Part shown: positions 1 through 5,147 of the stretch, piece by piece | Position numbering within the stretch: position 1 is the first letter of the stretch | How the letters are laid out: each line of letters opens with the position of its first letter | Source of the DNA: Chloroflexota bacterium | GTDB taxonomy: Bacteria > Chloroflexota > Dehalococcoidia > Lucifugimonadales > UBA3495 | DNA length: 7,730 nucleotides | Direction of reading: 5' to 3' | NCBI GenBank assembly: GCA_022561675.1 | Contig: JADFQT010000116.1 | Span: 1 to 7,730, forward strand | The notes under the pieces: model-generated | The model's database searches: none | Told to the model about the DNA's origin: nothing | What the model saw: only the letters and a program-made list of their open reading frames with translations | Position numbers and translations under genes: made by a program

Positions 1-758
1 CGACTCGAATGCCGGTGGATGATCCCTTCCAGTTTAACCGGGCCATAATAAATGCCACCAGGGACCTGTGTTGCGCCTATAAGCCAAACCTGGCCTTTTA
101 CGAGGCTATGGGCATGCCCGGCCTTCGTGCCCTTGAGCAAACGGTAGCCTACATCAGGGAATCCGCTCCGAACATTATAATCATAGGAGATGCCAAGCGG
201 GGCGACATCGGTCCCTCCGGAGAGGCCTATGCCCGGGCAATGTTTCGATTCTGGGATTTTGACGCGGTGACGGTCAACGCCTGGGGTGGCCACGACACGG
301 TGGCCCCCTTCTTGTCGGACCCGGAACGGGGGGCTTTCATCTGGTGTCGCGGCTCCAACCCCGGCGCGGGAGACCTGCAAGACCTGGAGGTCAACTCGGC
401 GCAGGGTCCAATCGCGCTGTACCAACACCTGGCCCAGTCAGCGCAAGGTTGGAACCAGCAGCGGAACGTGGGTCTGGTCGTCGGCGCTACCTATCCGGAA
501 CAGCTGGCAGCCGTGCGCCGGGCCTGTCCGGAGCTGCCTTTGCTAATCCCCGGTATCGGCACCCAGGGAGGCGACCTGGAGGCGGCGGTGCAACACGGTA
601 CCGATGCGGCCGGCCGCCTGGCTATCATCAGCTCCTCCCGGGGCATTATTTACGCCTCCCCCGGCCCCGATTTCCCAGAGGCGGCGCGGCGTGAGGCGGC
701 TCGCCTACGGGACAGCATCAATCAGGTCTTGGAATCCAATGGCAAAGGGTGGCTTTAG
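1..758 (+). CDS. pyrF: Orotidine 5'-phosphate decarboxylase, type 2 (5' end cut by window)
   Basis: Decarboxylates OMP to UMP, the last step of de novo pyrimidine synthesis, in the cytoplasm. Counting from the ATG at base 9, the catalytic Lys/Asp motif DAKRGDIG lies at residues 61-68. It is followed by SNPGAGDLQD (116-125), VVGATYPEQL (157-166), the phosphate-loop PGIGTQGGD (181-189) and SSSRGIIYAS (208-217), all hallmarks of the type 2 (PyrF-2) subfamily. The reading frame stays open to the window edge, and the usual first strand with the VGLDP-type motif is missing. The true start is therefore upstream and ATG 9 is internal. Two family positions look altered: NAWGGHD replaces the usual PYLG-type sequence, and CRGSNPG replaces the usual C(K/R)TSNPG. 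The last 11 codons belong to a tandem duplication shared with the start of the next gene. The stop is TAG at 756-758. Identification is secure. Confidence 0.96.
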   Translation, partial: TRMPVDDPFQFNRAIINATRDLCCAYKPNLAFYEAMGMPGLRALEQTVAYIRESAPNIIIIGDAKRGDIGPSGEAYARAMFRFWDFDAVTVNAWGGHDTVAPFLSDPERGAFIWCRGSNPGAGDLQDLEVNSAQGPIALYQHLAQSAQGWNQQRNVGLVVGATYPEQLAAVRRACPELPLLIPGIGTQGGDLEAAVQHGTDAAGRLAIISSSRGIIYASPGPDFPEAARREAARLRDSINQVLESNGKGWL

Positions 759-761
759 ACC
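723..761 (+). repeat. 42-base tandem duplication, copy 1 (pyrF tail)
   Basis: This copy aligns with 765-803 at an offset of exactly 42 bases. By eye, 33 of 39 positions match, and the final 21 bases (741-761) match perfectly. It encodes the pyrF C-terminus (QVLESNGKGWL, then TAG) and in another frame contains a GTG (749-751) in phase with the DUF951 gene. The unit length is a multiple of three, so all frames are preserved across both copies. Confidence 0.9.
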
Positions 762-764
762 GGG

Positions 765-803
765 CAGGCACTGGAATACGAGGGCAAAGGGTGGCTTTAG
801 ACC
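765..803 (+). repeat. 42-base tandem duplication, copy 2 (DUF951 start)
   Basis: This is the second copy of the unit at 723-761. In the pyrF frame it still reads as a ghost tail (QALEYEGKGWL, then TAG at 798-800). In the DUF951 frame it supplies the likely GTG start at 791. The six mismatches all fall in the first 18 positions. They create a GAGGG Shine-Dalgarno-like sequence at 780-784 that copy 1 lacks. Confidence 0.9.
780..784 (+). promoter_or_regulatory. Ribosome binding site deciding the DUF951 start
   Basis: GAGGG lies six bases upstream of GTG 791. The matching place in repeat copy 1 (738-742) reads AATGG, which is not a Shine-Dalgarno sequence. This favours GTG 791 over the in-frame GTG 749. 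Confidence 0.6.
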
Positions 804-1009
804 TGGGAATTGGCGACCTGGTACGGATGAGGAAGCCTCATCCCTGCGGGGAATCGGTGTGGCAAGTGACCAGACTTGGAGCCGATATTGGCCTGGTCTG
901 CCAGAAATGCCGCCACTACATCCTACTGCCCCGTGCCTACCTGGGCCGCCGAATCAAGGAGGTGATCCCCGCCGTCCGGCCAGATGGAGAGGAGTTAAGC
1001 AACGATTAG
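791..1009 (+). CDS. DUF951 family small protein
   Basis: A 72-residue cytoplasmic protein of the DUF951 family, whose biochemical role is not known to me. The conserved core is visible: GIGDLVRMRKPHPCG (residues 6-20), a VTRLGADIGLVC segment, then C37-x2-C40 followed by RHYILLPR. Cys19, Cys37, Cys40 and neighbouring histidines could bind a metal, but that is inference. Family members usually begin just before the GDxVxMKKPHPCG motif, which matches a start at GTG 791. That start has GAGGG six bases upstream. A start at GTG 749 would add 14 residues with no family resemblance and no good ribosome site. The gene begins 32 bases after the pyrF stop and ends 15 bases before the transporter start, so it is probably cotranscribed with both. 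The C-terminal tail RPDGEELSND is polar and probably variable. Confidence 0.88.
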   Translation: MALDLGIGDLVRMRKPHPCGESVWQVTRLGADIGLVCQKCRHYILLPRAYLGRRIKEVIPAVRPDGEELSND

Positions 1010-1024
1010 TCTGAGCATGTTCCT

Positions 1025-2284
1025 TTGAACCTGCGTAACTTGAAGGAAACCATTAGCGACCACCGAGGGGTGGTTTTCCTTTGCCTGGCCATTTGCATGA
1101 ATAGCTGGGGGATGGGGGCCATATCTCCCATTCTTCCCCTGTTTACGGATCAGGAGTTTGGGGTTAATAGGACCCAGGTTGGCTTGGCCGTGGGACTGCA
1201 CGGGATCTCCCGTCTTTTCATCGCCGTCCCAGCCGGATACATGGCCCAGCGCCGGGGTTGCCGCTTTATTCTAAATTTGGGCACAGTTGTCAACCTGGCC
1301 GGCGCGGCGATGGTGGCCCTGTCCTTCAACTATTACTGGTTATTGGGTTGGAGAGCCATATCTGGGTTGGGTTCCGCCATGTTCACCACGGGCGTTTCTA
1401 TATACCTGCGGGACGTGGCCACCCCGGAAACCCGGGCCCGGTTCCTCAGTCTGCAAGAATTGAGCATATTGGTTGGAGTCACATTCGGGCCCTACATCGG
1501 CGGGATAATGGGGGAGCAATGGGGGCTGCGGTCTCCGCTGTACCTGCAAGTGCTGCTGATCCTGGTATCTCTGTGCCTGCTGTACAAATTCGTTCCCGAG
1601 CCGGGCGCGGCGTCAGGCTCTGGGCAGAGCACTGGCTCCGGCATGCCTGCAGAGCGGCCTAGACCGGCCGCCGCGCCGGGGAGCCTGCGTCGCCTGCTGA
1701 TAAGCCCGGCTTTCATTTTTGTAGGGCTGTTCGCGCTGATGATCGTAGCCAACCGGCAGGGCGGCCGATTCAGCGTTATGCCGCTCTATGGGGAAGCCAA
1801 GGGTTTTCGTCCGGACCAACTGGGAGCCTTCATCAGCATTACGCATTTCCCCCAGTTCTTCACCACCATGATTTCGGGGTTTTTGTCCGACCGGATCGGA
1901 CGCAAAGCCACCATTCTTCCGGCGGTGCTGCTGATCTCCCTGGGAATAGTGGCCTTCGTTTGGGGCGGGACCTTCCTGATGCTTATGACCTCGGGAGTGC
2001 TGCTGGGGCTGGGAGAGGGATTGGCCGGCCCTCCATCGGTGGCCTTCTTTGCAGACATCGCGCCACCGGGGCTGGAAGGCGTGACTATGGGGTTATTTCG
2101 AACCTTTGGCGGCCTCGGCTCCCTACTGGGCGCACTGCTGCTGGGTGGAATAGCCGACCTGTGGGGATTCGGATGGTCCCTGGGCATCGATGCCTTACTG
2201 CTGGTGGCATCGGCCTTAGGAGTGATGCTGCTGGTACGGGAAACGGCGCAACGCCGGTCACGGAGGGCCGCCCCCTCTTCCTGA
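1025..2284 (+). CDS. Major facilitator superfamily transporter
   Basis: A 419-residue inner-membrane protein with about 12 hydrophobic segments, typical MFS length. Two half-domains are joined by a polar linker at residues 191-222, rich in Gly, Ser, Pro and Ala. The loop 2-3 signature is degenerate in the N-half (GYMAQRRGCRF, 71-81). The equivalent loop in the C-half keeps a textbook form (GFLSDRIGRKA, 285-295). EGLAGPPSVAFFAD (331-344) resembles the later motif of drug/proton antiporter-like members. The substrate cannot be told from sequence. The chosen start is TTG 1025, the first start-type codon after the in-frame stop at 1007. No clear Shine-Dalgarno precedes it; TTG 1040 is an alternative, and the first ATG in frame (1097) would cut into the first membrane segment. 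It follows the DUF951 gene by 15 bases and converges with the LysR gene. Confidence 0.9.
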   Translation: MNLRNLKETISDHRGVVFLCLAICMNSWGMGAISPILPLFTDQEFGVNRTQVGLAVGLHGISRLFIAVPAGYMAQRRGCRFILNLGTVVNLAGAAMVALSFNYYWLLGWRAISGLGSAMFTTGVSIYLRDVATPETRARFLSLQELSILVGVTFGPYIGGIMGEQWGLRSPLYLQVLLILVSLCLLYKFVPEPGAASGSGQSTGSGMPAERPRPAAAPGSLRRLLISPAFIFVGLFALMIVANRQGGRFSVMPLYGEAKGFRPDQLGAFISITHFPQFFTTMISGFLSDRIGRKATILPAVLLISLGIVAFVWGGTFLMLMTSGVLLGLGEGLAGPPSVAFFADIAPPGLEGVTMGLFRTFGGLGSLLGALLLGGIADLWGFGWSLGIDALLLVASALGVMLLVRETAQRRSRRAAPSS

Positions 2285-2325
2285 TCGGAGCGATCCAAAC
2301 AGGCTGAATACGGCGGCCGCAAGAC

Positions 2326-2341
2326 CCGGGTTCCGGCCCGG
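2326..2341. terminator. Possible weak hairpin between convergent genes
   Basis: CCGGG (2326-2330) can pair with CCCGG (2337-2341) around a six-base loop in the 63-base gap between the MFS and LysR stops. A second small hairpin, GATCG-gag-CGATC (2283-2295), overlaps the MFS stop. Neither has a T-run, so an intrinsic terminator is only weakly supported. Confidence 0.2.
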
Positions 2342-2347
2342 CCCCGG

Positions 2348-3307
2348 CTATTGCCCGGGCGGAGTTGCCGCCGCCAACTCTCCACTACCCCGGGCCTGGT
2401 CATCCCAGCCTTCAATCTCGGGATGGATGCCCTTGAGGTCCCCAATCACTGTGTCCACGAAATTGCGGACAGCTCGACCCATGAATTTCCCCTTTAGCGT
2501 GCAAATACCGATGACCGAGCTGGAGAAGATGTGGTCCAGTCGAACCACCCCCAACTTGTAGTGATCCTCTGGGTGGAGGGTAAAGTCCGAGCCTATGGCC
2601 ACTCCCATTCCTATTTCAACATACCGCTTGATCAGCTCCGTGTTGTCCATCTCGAGGACGATATCGTAAGAGACTCCCTGTTCCTTCAACGCCTGCTCCA
2701 CCCGGCGGCGGGTCTGACTTTCAGGACCGGCCAAAATCAGCGGCCAAGAAGCGGTGTCGCTCAGCTGGATGGGCTGTAGTTTCAGCAGAGGGTGACCGGG
2801 AGGTGTCATCAGCACGATGTTGTACTGGAACAGTTCGGTGAATTCCAGGCTGGATTCGTCGGGCGGCGGGGGAGAACAAAGAGCCAGGTCTAGCTCGCCC
2901 GACTTGACCATTTGTATCAATGGTAGAAAAGGGCGGGCTACCAATCGGAGATGGACATCTGGATATTCGCTGGTGAACGATTGAATCGGCTTGGGCAGGT
3001 GGTGCATTACCAGGTCGGCGTAGGCACCGACCACAAAGGAGCCCCGCCGTTCCGGGTAATCCATCTGAATTTTCAAGGTGTCGACCGACTCTACGATGGG
3101 GGTGATCAAACCAAGGAAGCTGGCGCCTTCTGAAGTGAGCTGAATTGGACGCTTGATTCGGTCGAAGAGGGTTATCCCGAATTCACTTTCCAGCTTCCTC
3201 AAGTGAGTAGTGACGGTAGGCTGCCCCAACTCTAGCTTCCTGGCAGCTTTAGAAACGCTGCGGAGATGGGCTACATGAAAAAAACTGGTCACTTCCCTGA
3301 GTTCCAT
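2348..3307 (-). CDS. LysR-family transcriptional regulator, CysB-like
   Basis: A 319-residue DNA-binding regulator. The winged helix-turn-helix occupies about residues 2-60, with SVSKAARKLELGQPTVTTHL (17-36) and LRKLESEFGITLFDR (36-50). The effector-binding domain runs from about 90 to 290. The phrases KRPIQLTSEG (52-61) and NTELIKRYVEIGMGVAI (222-238) resemble the CysB/Cbl branch, but the ligand cannot be inferred. The frame is open upstream to 3451. I chose ATG at 3305-3307 because family members begin at this MELRE-type position and the extra 48 residues look like untranslated leader. On the coding strand GGAGGTG lies 10 bases upstream of this ATG. The gene is divergent from the ferredoxin and OCD-family genes and probably regulates them and itself. 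It converges with the MFS gene, which it might also affect. The final 20 residues are low-complexity and probably disordered. Confidence 0.93.
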   Translation of the reverse strand: MELREVTSFFHVAHLRSVSKAARKLELGQPTVTTHLRKLESEFGITLFDRIKRPIQLTSEGASFLGLITPIVESVDTLKIQMDYPERRGSFVVGAYADLVMHHLPKPIQSFTSEYPDVHLRLVARPFLPLIQMVKSGELDLALCSPPPPDESSLEFTELFQYNIVLMTPPGHPLLKLQPIQLSDTASWPLILAGPESQTRRRVEQALKEQGVSYDIVLEMDNTELIKRYVEIGMGVAIGSDFTLHPEDHYKLGVVRLDHIFSSSVIGICTLKGKFMGRAVRNFVDTVIGDLKGIHPEIEGWDDQARGSGELAAATPPGQ

Positions 3308-3568
3308 TCTCCCTAGCCACCTCCAAAGAACTCGAGACCCCGCATGCAGGTTGTTGCAAAGAGACCTTTCCAGCCCATCGATGCGCCGGCTCGGCTGCAT
3401 AAATGCCGCGGCCCTATAACTTAATCGATGGTGGGGCGGCTCGTTCAGCACCGGAATTACTCACGGTCCGGAACTCGCCGCCAAGTCAATGAACGGCAAC
3501 CCCAGTTAGGGAAATTAAACCGCTTTTGCAGCCGCGCAGAGTCCCACGATACCCTGACATCTGTTAAT

Positions 3569-3587
3569 ATAATATATCATATACTAT
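3569..3587. promoter_or_regulatory. AT-rich palindrome, candidate LysR operator
   Basis: A 19-base imperfect inverted repeat, ATAATATATCATATACTAT, centred on C3578. Eight of nine arm pairs match, with an uninterrupted TATAT-C-ATATA core. It covers the -10 of the predicted lysR promoter, a position suited to autorepression. It does not give an exact T-N11-A LysR box, and AT-rich DNA forms such dyads by chance, so confidence is modest. Confidence 0.35.
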
Positions 3588-3597
3588 CCCTTGACAA
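3569..3597 (-). promoter_or_regulatory. Predicted promoter for lysR
   Basis: On the - strand, TTGTCA (3597-3592, 5/6 match to the -35 consensus) is followed after 17 bases by TATTAT (3574-3569, 5/6 match to the -10 consensus). Transcription would start near 3562 and run left into lysR. The hexamers and spacing are read directly; activity is inferred. Confidence 0.5.
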
Positions 3598-3619
3598 AAT
3601 ATGTGTCCTTATCGAGAAT
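3591..3619 (+). promoter_or_regulatory. Predicted promoter for ferredoxin/OCD-family operon
   Basis: A perfect TTGACA (3591-3596) is followed after 17 bases by GAGAAT (3614-3619, 4/6 match to the -10 consensus). Transcription would start near 3626, about 80 bases before the ferredoxin ATG. The -35 overlaps the lysR -35 by five bases on the other strand. The weak -10 would suit activator dependence. A perfect TATAAT at 3568-3573 on this strand has no suitable -35 upstream. Confidence 0.45.
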
Positions 3620-3708
3620 GATGAACGAAGGTAGATCCAAGTCCGCAATGGCGGCAGGCAATCAGATTTATCAGGTCAGATTCCGCGTCCGCTGAGGTAT
3701 GGGGAGCG

Positions 3709-3951
3709 ATGACCTTCATCATTACCGAGCCCTGTATCGGGGTCAAAGACGCCTCCTGCGTGAACGTGTGCCCGGTGGATTGTATCCACACGACCGACAC
3801 GGAAGAGATGTATTTCATAGATCCGGTTGAGTGCATCGACTGTGCCTACTGTGTTAGCGTCTGTCCGGTAGAAGCCATATTCGACGAATTTACCATGCCT
3901 CCAACCCAGAGGCAGTTCATTAAGATAAATAAGGCGTTCTTCCAGAAATAG
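3709..3951 (+). CDS. 7Fe-type [3Fe-4S][4Fe-4S] ferredoxin
   Basis: An 80-residue soluble electron carrier. The first cluster motif is C9-x7-C17-x3-C21-P and the second is C42-x2-C45-x2-C48-x3-C52-P. By comparison with 7Fe ferredoxins such as Azotobacter FdI and Thermus ferredoxin, Cys9, Cys17 and Cys52 should bind the 3Fe cluster. Cys21, Cys42, Cys45 and Cys48 should bind the 4Fe cluster, and Cys25 would be the free cysteine near it. The phrases EPCIGVKDASCV and CPVEAIF are very typical of this group. It lacks the long C-terminal extension of FdI, as the short Thermus and actinobacterial proteins do. The start ATG has GGGGAG just upstream. It is the first gene downstream of the divergent promoter and lies 201 bases before the OCD-family gene, with no clear terminator between. 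Its redox partner is not visible here. Confidence 0.94.
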   Translation: MTFIITEPCIGVKDASCVNVCPVDCIHTTDTEEMYFIDPVECIDCAYCVSVCPVEAIFDEFTMPPTQRQFIKINKAFFQK

Positions 3952-4152
3952 TGGCCGGGAAGACCTCTCAGACCTACCCTAGCCGGTTCGCCTTCCCCGC
4001 AGCTACCCTCTGAAGCGAACTCCTGGCTAAAGCGGGCTCCCGGCAATTGGTCGCCAGGCGGCCGCCACATCTCTTTCCCCAGTCCCAGTCTCGTCAGGCT
4101 TTCAGCCTACCGGCCCAACCACGATTACGGGCGTTAAAGGGAGCAAGGGCTA

Positions 4153-5106
4153 ATGGCACTTTTTCTTAAAGACGAAGATGTTAACCGCTGCCTCTCCATG
4201 GCTGACATGCTGGAAGCCATCGAAACCATGCAACGCCGGTTCGGGCAGGGCGCGGCGTACAACCTGGCCCGGCGCAAGATCGTCGCCGAAGGCGGGCTGC
4301 TCTCGGTGATGGGGGGCGGATTGTTCTACGATAAGGTCCTCGGGGTTAAGACCTATACAGTGGTCAGCGGAAAATACTCCTTCCAGGTCAGCCTTTACGA
4401 CGCCGCCACCGGCGAGCTGCTCTGCTATACCCAGGCCAACCGATTGGGTCAGCTGAGGACCGGAGCCACTACCGGGGTGACGGTGAAGTATCTGTCGAAT
4501 TCCGATTCCGCAACCCTGGGCATTATCGGCACCGGGACCCAGGCTCCCACCCAGCTGGAAGCCATTTGCCAGGTGCGCGGCATCAAGGAAATCCGGGCCT
4601 TCAGCCGTACCCCGGAGCGTCGGGAATCATTTGCCAAGACTATGTCCGACTCCCTGGGGATAAAAGTCATTCCGGTGGATAGCGGTGAGCAGGCTGTGAC
4701 GGGCAGCGACATCGTGGTCTGCATCGCGGCCAACATGGAACCCGTACTGAGGGGAGAGTGGCTGTCCGCCGGAGCCACTGTCATTGGCGCCGGCCCCACT
4801 ACCTGGCGGGCCCGCGAGGTGGACGACGAGGTGCTGACGCGGGCCGACAAGATTTTCGTGGACTCGTTGGAGCAGGCCCTGGTTGAATCCGGAGACATGG
4901 CCAGCGCCGTGGACCGGGGCATCATGCAGTGGAGCAGGCTTCAGGAGCTGCGTCACGCCGTGGCCAAAACCCTGCCTGGCCGGGATGATCCGAGTCAGAT
5001 AATCTTCGCCAAGCTGATGGGTACCGGCGTGGCGGACGTCGCGGCCGCCAAGCTGGCCTACGACCGGGCCAAGGCCCAGGGCCTGGGCATGGAAATGGAC
5101 TGGTAG
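4153..5106 (+). CDS. Ornithine cyclodeaminase/mu-crystallin family oxidoreductase
   Basis: A 317-residue cytoplasmic NAD(P)-dependent protein of normal family length. The N-terminal substrate domain holds R40/R41, K66 (in GVKTYTV) and R102-T103-G104 (in LRTGATTGVTVKYL), which correspond to family carboxylate-binding residues. The Rossmann domain begins at TLGIIGTGTQA (121-131), with SRTPERR (151-157) after the second strand. The C-terminus AKLMGTGVADVAAAKLAYDR (286-305) is typical. The segment GAGPTTWRAREVD (212-224) replaces the family GAD-x-P-G-K-x-E-L-D pattern, so the aspartate used by true ornithine cyclodeaminase is a Thr or missing. Family relatives include alanine dehydrogenase, ketimine reductase and pyrroline-2-carboxylate reductase, and one of those activities is more likely; the exact substrate is unknown. 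AAAGGGAG at 4136-4143 is a suitable ribosome site for ATG 4153. It is probably cotranscribed with the ferredoxin under the divergent LysR regulator and converges on carB. Confidence 0.9.
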   Translation: MALFLKDEDVNRCLSMADMLEAIETMQRRFGQGAAYNLARRKIVAEGGLLSVMGGGLFYDKVLGVKTYTVVSGKYSFQVSLYDAATGELLCYTQANRLGQLRTGATTGVTVKYLSNSDSATLGIIGTGTQAPTQLEAICQVRGIKEIRAFSRTPERRESFAKTMSDSLGIKVIPVDSGEQAVTGSDIVVCIAANMEPVLRGEWLSAGATVIGAGPTTWRAREVDDEVLTRADKIFVDSLEQALVESGDMASAVDRGIMQWSRLQELRHAVAKTLPGRDDPSQIIFAKLMGTGVADVAAAKLAYDRAKAQGLGMEMDW

Positions 5107-5132
5107 GGAGGGGCGGCTCGCTTCCCGCTACC

Positions 5133-5147
5133 GGAGCCTTCAGCTCC
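5133..5147. terminator. Hairpin in OCD-family/carB convergent gap
   Basis: GGAGC (5133-5137) pairs with GCTCC (5143-5147) around a five-base loop that contains the carB stop codon (5140-5142). It lies where two convergent genes end 33 bases apart and could act in both directions. There is no T-run on either side, so support is weak. Confidence 0.3.

Larger units (their letters stand above)
3308..3708. other. Divergent intergenic regulatory region
   Basis: A 401-base gap between the lysR start (leftward) and the ferredoxin start (rightward). The lysR-proximal half (3308-3550) is GC-rich and would be leader for lysR if the promoter at 3569-3597 is right, giving a 5' untranslated stretch of about 250 bases. 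The centre (about 3560-3620) is strikingly AT-rich against its surroundings and holds the promoter elements listed separately. The ferredoxin-proximal part ends with GGGGAG (3701-3706) just before ATG 3709, and GAGG at 3694-3697. I found no convincing tRNA, riboswitch or conserved small gene here. Confidence 0.7.

Noticed and set aside
9..11. ATG 9 as the true start of pyrF
   Set aside because: The frame is open to the window edge and the N-terminal strand conserved in the family is missing, so the gene begins before the window.
749..751. GTG 749 as the DUF951 start
   Set aside because: It would add 14 residues translated from the duplicated repeat, with no ribosome site and no family match; GTG 791 fits better.
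604..1014. 136-codon open frame across the pyrF/DUF951 junction
   Set aside because: Pro/Arg-rich translation without family features; both overlapping genes in other frames are well supported.
1017..1028. Three-codon ATG TTC CTT TGA mini-ORF overlapping the MFS TTG start
   Set aside because: No ribosome site is close by, and such tiny ORFs are common by chance.
1786..2445. 219-codon open frame on the - strand opposite the MFS gene
   Set aside because: Low-complexity, Arg/Pro/Ser-rich translation opposite a clear MFS gene in GC-rich DNA; a shadow frame.
3308..3451. N-terminal 48-residue extension of the LysR protein
   Set aside because: LysR proteins start at the helix-turn-helix; the MELRE start has a good GGAGGTG upstream and the extension shows no family features.
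3618..3695. 25-codon ORF ahead of the ferredoxin gene
   Set aside because: Its ATG overlaps the predicted -10 and lies upstream of the expected transcript start, and no ribosome site is evident.
3952..4152. tRNA or riboswitch in the ferredoxin/OCD-family gap, suggested by GGTTCG at 3985-3990
   Set aside because: The flanking bases do not form a T-arm or a cloverleaf; only a small AGGCT-ttc-AGCCT hairpin (4096-4108) is visible.
4449..4925. 158-codon open frame on the - strand opposite the OCD-family gene
   Set aside because: No recognisable motifs, and it lies fully antisense to a well-supported gene.
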